Assembly (NCBI RefSeq): GCF_002205895.1
Contig: NZ_NJDE01000010.1
Span: 310,001-374,000 of the forward strand
Origin: Saccharibacillus sp. O23
Lineage (GTDB): Bacteria > Bacillota > Bacilli > Paenibacillales > Paenibacillaceae
Reading direction: 5' to 3'
DNA: 64,000 nucleotides
The notes below the pieces were generated by a model, which searched no databases, was not told the DNA's origin, and was given only the letters and a program-made list of their open reading frames with translations. A program made the position numbers and the translations under genes. Shown here piece by piece: positions 7,554-17,441 of this stretch. Position 1 is the stretch's first letter, and every line of letters starts with the position of its first letter.

Positions 7554-9794
7554 TTGTCCCGAACCTGGTATCGTCGACTGCTGCTTTCGTATTTTCCGAT
7601 TTTTTTGCTTACCGTGACGATCCTGATCTTCACTTCGTTTGTGTTCGTGAACGACATTTCCCGGCAGGAAACGAAGAAGGCCGACCGCGTGGCTTCGCGT
7701 TATCTTGTGGATAACGTGGATCGAGTCGTCCGGGAAGCCGAGATGTCGGTTCTTGCCGAAGTCGAGAAGAACACGGCATACCCGTCGTATTTTCGGGAGA
7801 TCGGAGGACGCAGCACGTCCGATATGTATGCGATCGCGCGCAGCTTACGCAGCTTGTCCGACGATTCGAGTTATATTCAATCGGTCTACTTGTACGATCA
7901 GAGGAACAAGGTCGTATTGACGCAGAGCGGTTTGTCCGATCCGAGAACGTTCCCTGACGCGGAATGGTTGAAGAAGATCGATGCGGGCGAACCGGGCTCG
8001 GGCTGGCAGCCGCTGCGCGATTACCGATCCGATCAGTCCGCCGTGTCGACCCGGGTGCTGACGATCGACAAAGGCATGCCGCTGCCGTTCGGCAGCGAAG
8101 GCACGCTGGTGATCAATCTCAAGATGAGCGCGATCGAGCAGTTGATCGATAATATGGTCAACGAACAGTTATCTTTCATGACGATTACCGACGGCAGCGG
8201 AGGAACGGTCTATCAAGCTCATGCCGAGACGGTAGACGGCCAGATGCTCAACGAATTGAAGTTGGATCGGTTGGGCTGGACGTTCTCCAGCGGCATACGC
8301 GCCGCCAGTCTGTTCGGATGGGTCTCCGTCATTTCTTATTTGTGGGTAGCGATCGCGGTGGGCACCGTCGTATGCGCCGTCTTGTATTTGATCTATATTA
8401 CCCGCCGCAATTACAAGCCGGTACAAGTCATTATGAACCGGATCGAAGCGCACCAGATTCGCGCGCTCGATCAAGGCGGCAAACGGACGGACGAACTCAA
8501 GTTGATCGACGACGTATTGGAGAATCTGATTCATCATACGCAGGATTACGAGATCAAGAGCCGGGAGAACGAACTGCTTCAGCGCAGCCGGTTGTTTACC
8601 GAACTGCTGCGGAGCGAACGCGTCGAACAGGCCGTCGAACGGTTGGAGACCTTCTCGCCGCTCGCGGGCGTGTCGGATTCATCGCGTTTTGCCGTTGCCG
8701 TCTACGAGATCGAACGTTACGAGAGCGTGTTCCGCGACCGGTATACCCGAGGCGACCAGAACGCGCTGAAATTCGCTTTGATGAACGTTTTTCAAGAGTT
8801 GGCGCGGAGCGTCCAGCTTCAGGCATGGGCGGAATGGATGGGCAGCGACCGTTTGGCGGTGATCTTTCTCGCCGAAGAGGACGAGGCTCGGATGATGGAA
8901 GCGCAGCGCAAGCTGGCCGAAAGTTACCGGTTCTGGGTCACGGATCATCTGCGGTTGTCGTTATTCTGCGGAATCGGTCCGATCGTGCGCGGCGTCCAGC
9001 AGATTCGCGTTTCTTACGAAGCGGCCGAGTCGGTCATGCGCCACAAGCTGCTTCAGAGCGGAGATATTCTGCTGGCCGATACCGAAGATTCGACGCCGCG
9101 TCTGCTCGAGACGTATCGCTATCTCCAGACCATCGCCGAACTGGTCAAGCAGTTCCGGATGTCGAACGGACAATGGCGGGAGCAGTTGGAATTGTTGTTC
9201 GAAGAATTCGAACGCGATTTTGTTCAGGACGAGACCATTCTTTCTTTGATCCAAGCCCTGCTTCAGATGCTCGAACGCGAAGTTTCGGTCATGTCGGAAG
9301 GATTGCAGCAGGCGCTATCTCGCGAACAGGCGGAAGCTCTCGAGCGTCGATTGCTTGAAGCGGATACGCTGAACGAGGTCAAAGCCGCGTTGTCGGACGA
9401 ATTGACCGATCTGTTCCGTCTATACGTATCTGCCAGCGAAACGAAAAGTTACCGGGCGATGGTCAGCGAGATGAAGACGTATATCGAAGAGAATTTCGCG
9501 AATCCCGATCTCTCGTTGAAACATTTGAGCGATCGGTTCCAGATCTCGGGCAAATACGCCAGCTACTTATTCAAGACGGAATTCAATATGAAGTTTGTCG
9601 ATTTTCTTACCGAACTGCGAATGAAGGAAGCCGAACGGTTATTGCTGAAGACGGATTGTCCGCTGCAGGATATCGCGCTGCAGGTCGGTTACGCGAATGC
9701 GATTACGTTCGGACGCGTATTCAAACGGGTATCCGGCATTACGCCCGGAGATTATCGCAGACAGCATCGCGGATTGCCGTCGCTCGAAAGTTGA
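7554..9794 (+). CDS. Membrane-anchored AraC-family regulator with extracellular sensor
   Basis: The 746-residue protein has a membrane helix at about 12-33, an extracellular sensor of about 220 residues, a second helix at about 260-282 and a cytoplasmic part. It ends in two AraC-type helix-turn-helices (last 100 residues: SLKHLSDRFQISGKYASYLFK and QDIALQVGYANAITFGRVFK). Such one-protein sensors sense an extracellular sugar and switch on the adjacent uptake genes in Paenibacillaceae. I chose the TTG at 7554 because GAGGAGGG precedes it by eight bases; an upstream in-frame start at 7482 lacks a ribosome site. It lies between the GH105 gene and the importer it probably controls. Confidence 0.85.
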   Translation: MSRTWYRRLLLSYFPIFLLTVTILIFTSFVFVNDISRQETKKADRVASRYLVDNVDRVVREAEMSVLAEVEKNTAYPSYFREIGGRSTSDMYAIARSLRSLSDDSSYIQSVYLYDQRNKVVLTQSGLSDPRTFPDAEWLKKIDAGEPGSGWQPLRDYRSDQSAVSTRVLTIDKGMPLPFGSEGTLVINLKMSAIEQLIDNMVNEQLSFMTITDGSGGTVYQAHAETVDGQMLNELKLDRLGWTFSSGIRAASLFGWVSVISYLWVAIAVGTVVCAVLYLIYITRRNYKPVQVIMNRIEAHQIRALDQGGKRTDELKLIDDVLENLIHHTQDYEIKSRENELLQRSRLFTELLRSERVEQAVERLETFSPLAGVSDSSRFAVAVYEIERYESVFRDRYTRGDQNALKFALMNVFQELARSVQLQAWAEWMGSDRLAVIFLAEEDEARMMEAQRKLAESYRFWVTDHLRLSLFCGIGPIVRGVQQIRVSYEAAESVMRHKLLQSGDILLADTEDSTPRLLETYRYLQTIAELVKQFRMSNGQWREQLELLFEEFERDFVQDETILSLIQALLQMLEREVSVMSEGLQQALSREQAEALERRLLEADTLNEVKAALSDELTDLFRLYVSASETKSYRAMVSEMKTYIEENFANPDLSLKHLSDRFQISGKYASYLFKTEFNMKFVDFLTELRMKEAERLLLKTDCPLQDIALQVGYANAITFGRVFKRVSGITPGDYRRQHRGLPSLES

Positions 9795-9888
9795 TCAAAA
9801 GTTTTACGTTATTTTGTTCGGCGATTGTCGGGTCTTGCGCGTTCGAATAGCAAAATCTTCGATTCGTTAAGATCGTTTCGGCCGCCTG

Positions 9889-9940
9889 CCGCGATTGTGC
9901 TGCCCTTCCGTAAGGAAGAGCGACGCGATCGCGGTTTTTT
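9889..9940 (+). terminator. Terminator after the AraC regulator
   Basis: CCGCGAT pairs with ATCGCGG, enclosing a CTTCC/GGAAG hairpin, and is followed by TTTTTT. Confidence 0.75.
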
Positions 9941-10257
9941 AGCGGTTTTAAAGGCTTACGAATTCGGTTTGTCCTGCGAAAAAGGTTTATGGAAGGTGGT
10001 TTTTTTGACGATGTAAGCGATTTCACAAGGTTTTTGCTTACGAAAAAGCGCAGTTCGACGAAAACAGTCAGGATAATAAACCGAAAGGACAATTTAACCA
10101 AGATCTATCCATCGGAAAGAGGTTTATTGCTCATTCGCCGGATTGTATGGAATACTGGGGTCACTCCGAAAGGGGGGGCGGCATCCGGGAACGGACGCCG
10201 AAGCTTGGTGGATTTGTCTGCATTACCGTCACACTACAGACAAAAGGAGATGGGAAA
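9941..10257. other. Leader region before the binding-protein gene
   Basis: About 320 bases with no gene of its own. An open frame from 10147 is merely the upstream extension of the lipoprotein gene. A weak promoter-like TTGCTC/AATACT pair with 18-base spacing is visible at about 10128-10157. The AraC-type regulator upstream probably binds here, but I cannot point to the site. Confidence 0.3.
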
Positions 10258-11862
10258 ATGACAGGACAGACGCGTAGAGGGGTCATGAAAAAAGCGGCAG
10301 GAACGGTGCTTTCCATTATGTTGGGCGCATCGCTGCTGGCAGGCTGCGGCTCGGGAGACAAAGAGCAGTCGGCGGGCGCAAGCGGAGAGGCCGGCGGAAG
10401 CAAAGAACGCGTAACCTTAAAGGTGGAAGTGTTCGACCGGGGCAACAGCCCGTCGCCGCACACGATCACGAACAACTGGCTGACGCAATACGTACAGAAA
10501 GAGTTCGGCGATCCGAACAACATCGACGTTCAATACGTGCCGGTACAGCGTTCCGAAGAAACGACCAAGCTGAACGTACTGATGGCGAGCGCAAGCGACG
10601 TGCCGGATATCGTCTTCGTCTACGATTCCAGCGTATTTTTCCGCTACGCGCAGCAGGGCGGCCTGACCGATGTCGGCGAGCTGCTGAACCAGTACGGAAC
10701 CAACCTCAAATCCTATCTGGGCGACGATACGCTCAAATTCGGTCAATTGGAAGGCAAGCAGTTCGCCATTCCGGGCAAACGGGCGATCACCGGCCGCTAT
10801 GCCTCTTATATTCGTCAAGATTGGCTCGATAAGCTGGGCATGAAAGCTCCGACGACGACCGACGAGCTGTACGAAACGCTCAAAGCTTTCAAAGAAAAAG
10901 ATCCGGGCGGCCTCGGCGACAAAAACATTCCGATGGGGATGGCGCTGGCACCGGCTCAATACGAAACGCTGATCTACTCCTTCATCAAACCGGTCAAAGG
11001 CGACCTGACTTACAGCCAACGTTACGAACTGCCGCTGCACGAAGGATTCAAAGACGCGATGCAGTTCATGAACAAACTGTATAACGAAGGCCTCATGAGC
11101 AAAGACTTCAGCTTGGACGAAGAAAAAGAGCAGCTCGGCAAAGATATCCAAAACGGCAACGTCGGCTTCTGGTCCGAAGACGTGGATAACTTGTTCTACG
11201 CCGACGGCACGCTCGACAACCTGACGGCTAACGTTCCGGGCAGCAAAGTGACGCCGATCGACGCGTATTCCAACCCGAACGAAGGCGGCAAACACATCAA
11301 ATCGCGTTACGGCTCCAACGGCATGTACATCATGATTCCGAAAAGCAGCAAACGCGCGGCCGAAGCGGTCAAATATCTCGATTGGATGTCCACGGGCAAC
11401 AATATCATCAACATCTACAACGGCGTGGAAGGCGAGAACTACGAGATGAAAGACGGCATTCCGGTGCTGAAAGACGACGCGACGCAAGAAATGAAAGACC
11501 GCGTCTACAACGGCGGCGATATGGCGATCATCTCCAACGGCAAAGCGATCGGCGATCAAGCGAAGAACGAAGCGGCTTGGATCGCGGGCTTCCCGGCGAA
11601 CAACCAAGAAATGCTGAGAAAATCGATCGATCTCGCGAATACCGATACGGTAGGTCCGATCGTGTTCAACGGTCCGATCGAAGCGGAAGCCAAATACGGC
11701 ACCGCGCTGAACGACAAGCTCAAAGTCATCATGGTCCAAAGCACGATGGCCAAACCGGATCAATTCGAAGCGGTATACGACCGCGAAATGCAGGACTTCA
11801 TGAATATTGGCGGCTCCGAACTCAAAAAAGAACTGGAAGCGGCGCTGCAAACTTTGAATTAA
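10258..11862 (+). CDS. Carbohydrate ABC transporter substrate-binding lipoprotein
   Basis: The 534-residue protein has a twin-basic signal peptide and lipobox LLAGC with the lipid-modified Cys near residue 27. It is therefore anchored on the outer face of the membrane. Its length and layout match the large (about 530-residue) LplA/YtcQ-type binding proteins, which pair with LplB and LplC-type permeases. The ATG at 10258 follows AAAAGGAGA. Downstream permeases of that type confirm the role. The ligand is probably a pectin- or rhamnogalacturonan-derived oligosaccharide, judging only from the GH105 and dehydrogenase neighbours. Confidence 0.9.
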   Translation: MTGQTRRGVMKKAAGTVLSIMLGASLLAGCGSGDKEQSAGASGEAGGSKERVTLKVEVFDRGNSPSPHTITNNWLTQYVQKEFGDPNNIDVQYVPVQRSEETTKLNVLMASASDVPDIVFVYDSSVFFRYAQQGGLTDVGELLNQYGTNLKSYLGDDTLKFGQLEGKQFAIPGKRAITGRYASYIRQDWLDKLGMKAPTTTDELYETLKAFKEKDPGGLGDKNIPMGMALAPAQYETLIYSFIKPVKGDLTYSQRYELPLHEGFKDAMQFMNKLYNEGLMSKDFSLDEEKEQLGKDIQNGNVGFWSEDVDNLFYADGTLDNLTANVPGSKVTPIDAYSNPNEGGKHIKSRYGSNGMYIMIPKSSKRAAEAVKYLDWMSTGNNIINIYNGVEGENYEMKDGIPVLKDDATQEMKDRVYNGGDMAIISNGKAIGDQAKNEAAWIAGFPANNQEMLRKSIDLANTDTVGPIVFNGPIEAEAKYGTALNDKLKVIMVQSTMAKPDQFEAVYDREMQDFMNIGGSELKKELEAALQTLN

Positions 11863-12016
11863 TCGGCGGCACGCATCTGAAAACGGGCAAGCCGGGGCGG
11901 AAGGGGAGATTCGCATTCCTCGCCGCCCTCGGCTATCTTTATCGGGAGGCGGCTCCGCCGGACCGTTCGGTTCGAACGGACGGCAGAGCGGCCGTACCCG
12001 CCAGGAGGAGAACGAC

Positions 12017-12961
12017 TTGACCAAAGCGACGACTTACCTGAACGAGACCAGCGGATCGAAACGGCGCTCGTCCTATATCAAACGCTACTGGCAGCTCTAC
12101 GCTTTGCTCTCGCTGCCGATCATCTACTTCCTGATCTTCCGCTACGGTCCGATGTACGGCGTGCAGATCGCGTTCAAAGACTTCAATTTGTTTCAGGGCA
12201 TAAACGGCAGCGAATGGATCGGCTTGGACGCGTTCCGCGAAGTATTCGCGATGAACGACTTCTATATCACGCTGCGCAATACGTTCATGTTGAACTTCCT
12301 CGATCTGATCGTTTCGTTCCCGGCGCCGATCATTCTCGCGATCATGCTGTACGAGATCCGCTCGGGCTGGTTCAAAAAATTCTCGCAGACGATCCTCTAC
12401 ATTCCGCATTTCATTTCTTGGGTCATCATCGGCGGGATCGTATATCAATTGTTCGGTACGCAGTCCGGCATGGTGAACGAAGTACTTCGCAGCTTGGGCT
12501 TCGAAGCGATTCCTTTCCTGACGGACAAAAGCTCTTGGTTGATCACATACCTGTTCACCGGCGTGTGGCAGAGCGCAGGCTGGGGAACGATTCTGTATCT
12601 GGCCGCGCTGACAGGCGTGAACAAAGAATTGTTCGAAGCCGCGGACGTGGACGGGGCGACGAGACTCAAGAAAATCTGGCATATCACGCTTCCGAGCATC
12701 AAGCCGACGATCATCACCCTGCTGATCCTGAATCTGGGCAAGATGGTCAGCATCGGATTCGATCGGCCTTACATTATCGGCAACACGGCGGTGCGCGAAT
12801 ATTCCGACGTGCTGAGCACGTTCGTCTACCGGATCGGCTTGGAAGCCGGCCAATATACGCTGGCGACGGTCGTAGGTTTGTTCCAAGCGATCGTCGGTCT
12901 GGTCTTCATAGTCGGATCGAACTACATTTCCAAAAAAGTGACCGGAGACGGCATCTTGTAA
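12017..12961 (+). CDS. ABC sugar transporter permease, LplB/YtcP-partner type
   Basis: The 314-residue protein has six hydrophobic helices and the binding-protein-dependent permease loop EAADVDGATRLKKIWHITLPS (EAA-x3-G-x9-I-x-LP) near residues 213-232, which contacts the ATPase. It starts at TTG 12017, preceded by AGGAGGAG at ideal spacing. It follows the binding protein in the usual SBP-permease-permease order. No ATP-binding subunit is encoded in the cluster, so a shared MsmX-type ATPase elsewhere is the likely motor. Confidence 0.9.
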   Translation: MTKATTYLNETSGSKRRSSYIKRYWQLYALLSLPIIYFLIFRYGPMYGVQIAFKDFNLFQGINGSEWIGLDAFREVFAMNDFYITLRNTFMLNFLDLIVSFPAPIILAIMLYEIRSGWFKKFSQTILYIPHFISWVIIGGIVYQLFGTQSGMVNEVLRSLGFEAIPFLTDKSSWLITYLFTGVWQSAGWGTILYLAALTGVNKELFEAADVDGATRLKKIWHITLPSIKPTIITLLILNLGKMVSIGFDRPYIIGNTAVREYSDVLSTFVYRIGLEAGQYTLATVVGLFQAIVGLVFIVGSNYISKKVTGDGIL

Positions 12962-13001
12962 GGTTAGGCGGCAGGCTTATACAGAAGGGAGAGTTTGTGC
13001 G

Positions 13002-13874
13002 ATGAGTGAACGTACTTCCAATCGAATCTTCGACATTGTCAATATTACTTTCGTTTCGCTGTTCGTCATTTTCTGTCTGGCTCCGTTCGCGCATACGATC
13101 GCGGTATCGCTCAGCTCGAACCGGGCGATCACTTCGGGCGAGGTTACGTTGTGGCCGGTCGAATTGAACTGGGACGCTTACGGCAAAGTATTCGCGGACC
13201 ATTCCATGCTGCAATCGCTCGGCTTTACGGTGATCCTGACGGTCGCGACGACGCTGCTGTGCATGTTGTTCACGATCGCGGCCGCTTATCCGTTGACCAA
13301 AAGCAATCTGAAAGGCCGCAAATTTTTCATGTATCTGATCATCATCACGATGTTCTTCAGCGGCGGCATCATTCCCGAATACCTGCTGATTCGCGACCTG
13401 CACATGATCAACACGGTCTGGGCGCTGATCCTGCCGGGGCTGGTGAGTCCGTTCAACTTGATCATCTTGATCTCGTTCTTCAAAGGCATTCCTCAGAGTC
13501 TGGAAGAATCGGCCGAAATCGACGGCAGTTCGCATCTGAATACGCTGCTGCGGATCGTGCTGCCGCTGTCGCTGCCGGTTATGGCGACCTTGTCGCTGTT
13601 CTACGCGGTCGGCCGCTGGAACGGCTTCCAAGACGCGCTCATGTACGTCACCAACCCGGAGATCTATCCGCTTCAGCTCAAGTTGTTCCAGATGGTCCAA
13701 AACAACATGGTCACCGAGCTTACCCAGATGGAAGGGGCCAACCGCGCGGCGTTGACGCCGGAAGCGCTCAAAGCGGCCACCGTCATTTTCGCGACCGTAC
13801 CGATCCTCTGCGTCTATCCGTGGCTGCAAAAGTATTTCGTCAGCGGCGTGATGCTCGGGGCGGTGAAAGGCTGA
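13002..13874 (+). CDS. ABC sugar transporter permease, LplC/YtcP type
   Basis: The 290-residue second permease has six predicted helices and the EAA loop ESAEIDGSSHLNTLLRIVLPL near residues 168-188. The start FDIVNITFVSLFVIFCLAPF and end KYFVSGVMLGAVKG are typical of the LplC group. The ATG follows GAAGGGAGAG. It forms the translocation pore together with the preceding permease. Confidence 0.9.
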   Translation: MSERTSNRIFDIVNITFVSLFVIFCLAPFAHTIAVSLSSNRAITSGEVTLWPVELNWDAYGKVFADHSMLQSLGFTVILTVATTLLCMLFTIAAAYPLTKSNLKGRKFFMYLIIITMFFSGGIIPEYLLIRDLHMINTVWALILPGLVSPFNLIILISFFKGIPQSLEESAEIDGSSHLNTLLRIVLPLSLPVMATLSLFYAVGRWNGFQDALMYVTNPEIYPLQLKLFQMVQNNMVTELTQMEGANRAALTPEALKAATVIFATVPILCVYPWLQKYFVSGVMLGAVKG

Positions 13875-13875
13875 T

Positions 13876-14865
13876 ATGACGGAGATCGAAGAAACGGTCG
13901 TCGACAAAGGCGAATATTCGTTTTCGACCTGCTGGAACATCAAGCGGACGGGAGGCGGGCGGGCGATGATCGAAGACATCGCTTCGCTCGGTTTCCGCCG
14001 GGTCGAATTGAACTATAACGTGACGCGGGAGATGCTGAAAGAGATCGAGCCGATGATCGAACGCGGCGAGATCGGCGTCTCCAGCGTGCACAATACGTTT
14101 CCGCATACGCCCGATCCCGACTACGGGACGGATTCGGTGCTGCTCGGATTCGAAGACGAAGCCAAACGCGAACGCGCGATCGAACTGCTGGTGGGATCGG
14201 CGGAATACGCGCATCGTTACGGGGCGAAAGCGGTCGTGGTGCATCCGGGCGAGGTGCCGATCGACCATGCGGACGTCAAAGCGTTGGAGAAGCTGTATCA
14301 AGACGAAGGCCGCGATTCGGCCGCGTACCGCGCCGCTTGGTCTTCGTTTATCGAGCGCCGGGAACGCGAAGCCGGAGGTTACTTGAAGCGGATCATCGAG
14401 AGTCTGGACGAAGTCTGCAACCGGTCGGCCGCCAAAGGATTGAACGTGCGTTTCGGCATCGAGACGCGGTCGCGTCCGAATCAGATGCCTACGCTCGCCG
14501 AAGCCAAGACGGTGATCGACGCGCTGCAAGGAGCGCCGGTCGGCATTTGGTACGACACCGGCCACGCCATCATGATGGACCGTTTGGGATTGTACGACAG
14601 CGTCGGCGAAGCGAACGGCTTAATGGATCATATCGTGGGCGTGCATATTCACGAGACGATCGGGCTGTCGGATCATTGGTGTCCGTACGTCCACAGCGGC
14701 GATATGCATTTCTATGACGCTTATCTGCCGATGATCGAACGCGCCGGCGTCAAAGTCTACGAGCTCAAAGCGGCCTGCCTGTCCGAAGAGATCGAGCGGA
14801 GCCATCGGCTGCTGCTCGGCAAGCTGGCGGCGCGAAGCGGAGAGTCTGCTCATGCTCGGGGCTGA
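13876..14865 (+). CDS. Sugar phosphate isomerase/epimerase-like TIM-barrel protein
   Basis: The 329-residue protein belongs to the AP-endonuclease-2/xylose-isomerase-like TIM barrels. Likely metal ligands and catalytic residues are in FGIETRS, WYDTGH, HIHE and VYELK. This family includes IolE, IolI and sugar 3-epimerases that interconvert keto sugars. The start codon lies one base after the second permease stop, so the gene is translationally coupled. It probably converts an imported sugar acid or deoxy sugar inside the cell. The exact substrate cannot be read from the sequence. Confidence 0.8.
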   Translation: MTEIEETVVDKGEYSFSTCWNIKRTGGGRAMIEDIASLGFRRVELNYNVTREMLKEIEPMIERGEIGVSSVHNTFPHTPDPDYGTDSVLLGFEDEAKRERAIELLVGSAEYAHRYGAKAVVVHPGEVPIDHADVKALEKLYQDEGRDSAAYRAAWSSFIERREREAGGYLKRIIESLDEVCNRSAAKGLNVRFGIETRSRPNQMPTLAEAKTVIDALQGAPVGIWYDTGHAIMMDRLGLYDSVGEANGLMDHIVGVHIHETIGLSDHWCPYVHSGDMHFYDAYLPMIERAGVKVYELKAACLSEEIERSHRLLLGKLAARSGESAHARG

Positions 14866-15535
14866 AGAACTTCGTCTCGCCATGCGCCACGCTCCGATTC
14901 TGCTGTTCGACGAACGGGAGCCGTTTTTCCCGGCGCGATTCGGCATTACCGTATTGCGCCAAGACGGTTCTTCGCCGTCTTTTGCTCGTCGACCCGATTT
15001 GAAATGTCCGCCTTCCGGACGGGTGATCGAGTATGCGATCTATTACGATTACGATATTCAACATCTGTACGACTTGGAGCATGTCTGGGTCGCTCTGGAT
15101 GAAGACGGCGAAGTCGCGGACGCGGAAGCGAGTTTTCACGGGCGGTATTTGAAAAGCCTGCTGCCCGACCGTTCCAATCTGACGGACGGACGCGTCTCGC
15201 TCTATGTGCAGCCCGGCAAACACGCGCTGTCGCCGCTGCCCGACGTCTTTCCTCTGCTGCCGGAATTCGAGTCCTGCACGTCGGAAACGGCGGGAGCCGC
15301 AGGACTCGATTTCGGCGATTTTCTGCGCGGGGAGCTGGAAACGAACGAAGAGATCGACCGCCGCGTCGAACGTTATCTGCGAACGTTCGCTTTCACACCC
15401 GCATCGGCTTATCGGGAGTGGGCTTATGCGGACCGCCGAGAGTTATTCGTGTCGTGGCCGGACTTGTCGGCGGAGATCCCGCGGCGCGTTCGCCGCGAAT
15501 TGGAACATATCGGGGAACATGATCCATATCCATAA
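14852..15535 (+). CDS. Unidentified protein of a pectin-type utilisation operon
   Basis: The 227-residue soluble protein overlaps the end of the isomerase gene by 14 bases, so it belongs to the same operon. It has no signal peptide or membrane helix. The middle contains VIEYAIYYDYDIQHLYDLEHVW and YVQPGKHAL; acidic and aromatic residues dominate. Position between an isomerase and a lyase-like enzyme suggests a small carbohydrate-active or accessory enzyme. I do not recognise a family, so no function is assigned. Confidence 0.7.
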   Translation: MLGAEELRLAMRHAPILLFDEREPFFPARFGITVLRQDGSSPSFARRPDLKCPPSGRVIEYAIYYDYDIQHLYDLEHVWVALDEDGEVADAEASFHGRYLKSLLPDRSNLTDGRVSLYVQPGKHALSPLPDVFPLLPEFESCTSETAGAAGLDFGDFLRGELETNEEIDRRVERYLRTFAFTPASAYREWAYADRRELFVSWPDLSAEIPRRVRRELEHIGEHDPYP

Positions 15536-15567
15536 GCAAGGGGGACGGGCTTATCGCATATGCGCGA

Positions 15568-17307
15568 TTGGTGAAGCATAACGACGAATCGGTACGAAAA
15601 GGGTTGGAACGGCAGGTATTGGAGCCGGAGAACCGGTATTACGGAGGGACGATCGATCCGGCAACCGGCGCAGCGTGGGTCAATCATACGACGGGCACGC
15701 CGACGGATATGTGCAATTGGGGGACGGCGCTGGTCAATCCGGATTCGGCGTATTATCGCGACGAAGAATTGGCGAAGCGTCTGACGCTCGCTTCGGAATT
15801 CGTGCTGCGCATGCAGCACGAAGACGGGTCGATCTCGCCGGGATGGACCAATTATCATTCGCCGCCGGATACGGCGTTCGTGGTCGTCGGCTATTACCAG
15901 CTCTACAAGCTGCTGAGCGGGGCCGAATGGGAGCCGCTGGAGCCGACGCTTCGCAATATGCGGTCGTTCTTGGAACGGACGCTGCCGGTCATGCTGACGG
16001 GAGGCTGCCATACGCCGAACCATCGCTGGGTGCTGTGCGCGGCGCTCGGCTGCTTGCGCGAACTGCTCGGCGGAGAAGCCGGCGAACAAGCGGCGCGTCG
16101 GGCGGACCAATGGCTGGCCGAAGGGATGGATATCACGCCGGACGGCGAATGGACCGAGCGCAGCAACGGGATCTACAGCGCGGTCAGCGATATCATGCTG
16201 ATCTATGCGGCGCGGCTGTTGGAACGGCCGGAACTGCTGGAACCGGTAAGGCTTAATCTTCGCATGATGGTCTATCTCGTGCACCCGTCGGGCGAAGTGG
16301 TCACCGACTATTCGGGGCGGCAGGATCTCGGCAGGTTCCATGATCTGTCCGCGTATTACCTGCCTTACGCGATGATGGCGCGGCAGGACGGCGACCCGCT
16401 GTTCGCGGGCATGGCTTCGCTTGCGATCGGCGCGATGGAAGATGCCGGTCCGGCTTCGGTCAACGCGCTTATTCAGATGCTGCTCGAGCCGGAGCTGCGC
16501 GGGCCGTGGGCGGCCGAAGCGCAAGAAGCGGTTCCGACGCGTTACGAGAAAATGTTGAACGGCGAGTTCTATCGCGAGAGTTACCTTGCGGACATGGAAC
16601 GGGCCGGCCATAACGGCCGGATCTTCCACAGCCGCATGCATATCGATTTCGGCGCGCCCGTCGCCCGGATTCGCGACGGCGCGACCAGCGTGACGTTGAT
16701 GACCGAGACGCCGTCGTTCTTCGCGCTGCGCCACGGCGCGGCTCGGCTGCTGGCCGTGCAGGCCGCTTCTTATTTCTATCCGGGTTATGTGCCGATGCAG
16801 AAGATGGAGCGGGAAGCAAACGGCGCTTACCGGCTGTCCGGCGAGCAGCGCAAAGGTTATTACGGGCCGGTCGCCGCGCCGCGTCAGCCGATTGCGAACG
16901 GCGAAGTCAGTCCGTGGTACCTGCTGCCTCACCACGAACGCGAATTGACGCATGAGCAGGTCTTCCGGGTCGAGATCGAAGCCGTGCCGGTCGAAAGCGG
17001 CTGGGATCTGCATCTGCGAGCCGACGAGCCGGGAGAAGTCATGACGCAGCTCTCGTTCGTATTCGGCGGAGAAGGCGAGCTCGTATCCGGCGAAGGTCAA
17101 GAAACCGGAACGGACCGGCGTCTGTGGAGCGGAGGCACGCTGCGTTACGAATGCGGTTCCGACTGGATCGAGCTGACCGGCGGCGAACTGGCGCATCTGG
17201 CGCCTTCGGTCCGCGAAGCCAATCTGCCCGACGGCTGCAAAATCGCGCTGGTGAATCTGATGACGCCGTTCGACAAGACCGTACGCATTCGGATGTCGCC
17301 GAAGTGA
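15568..17307 (+). CDS. Predicted helical-toroid glycan lyase/hydrolase (heparinase-like), function unproven
   Basis: The 579-residue cytoplasmic protein has an N-terminal half rich in paired helices with conserved-looking polar-aromatic motifs (NHTTGTPTDMCNWGTA, GWTNYHSPPDTAF, TPNHRWVLCAALG). Its C-terminal half is beta-rich. This architecture is shared by heparinase II/III-like lyases and some GH families with an alpha/alpha toroid. It lies in the pectin-type operon and may act on an imported oligosaccharide. The start is uncertain: TTG 15568 or GTG 15571 is likely. An AAGGGGAC sequence lies about 24 bases upstream, so a different start cannot be excluded. Confidence 0.65.
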   Translation: MVKHNDESVRKGLERQVLEPENRYYGGTIDPATGAAWVNHTTGTPTDMCNWGTALVNPDSAYYRDEELAKRLTLASEFVLRMQHEDGSISPGWTNYHSPPDTAFVVVGYYQLYKLLSGAEWEPLEPTLRNMRSFLERTLPVMLTGGCHTPNHRWVLCAALGCLRELLGGEAGEQAARRADQWLAEGMDITPDGEWTERSNGIYSAVSDIMLIYAARLLERPELLEPVRLNLRMMVYLVHPSGEVVTDYSGRQDLGRFHDLSAYYLPYAMMARQDGDPLFAGMASLAIGAMEDAGPASVNALIQMLLEPELRGPWAAEAQEAVPTRYEKMLNGEFYRESYLADMERAGHNGRIFHSRMHIDFGAPVARIRDGATSVTLMTETPSFFALRHGAARLLAVQAASYFYPGYVPMQKMEREANGAYRLSGEQRKGYYGPVAAPRQPIANGEVSPWYLLPHHERELTHEQVFRVEIEAVPVESGWDLHLRADEPGEVMTQLSFVFGGEGELVSGEGQETGTDRRLWSGGTLRYECGSDWIELTGGELAHLAPSVREANLPDGCKIALVNLMTPFDKTVRIRMSPK

Positions 17308-17367
17308 TGTGATCGACGGACTTGGGCCACAAACGCAATAAAAGCGGGGTATTCGCCATTCGTGTAC

Positions 17368-17394
17368 AAAAGGCGGAGAATTCTCCGCTTTTTT
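17368..17394 (+). terminator. Terminator between the lyase-like gene and the dehydrogenase gene
   Basis: GCGGAGAA/TTCTCCGC stem followed by TTTTTT. It lies before the next gene and may be partly read through. Confidence 0.7.
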
Positions 17395-17441
17395 GCGTTA
17401 CGCTTGCTTCAATGAAGATTCAGCGAAGGAGGACGTCAAAC

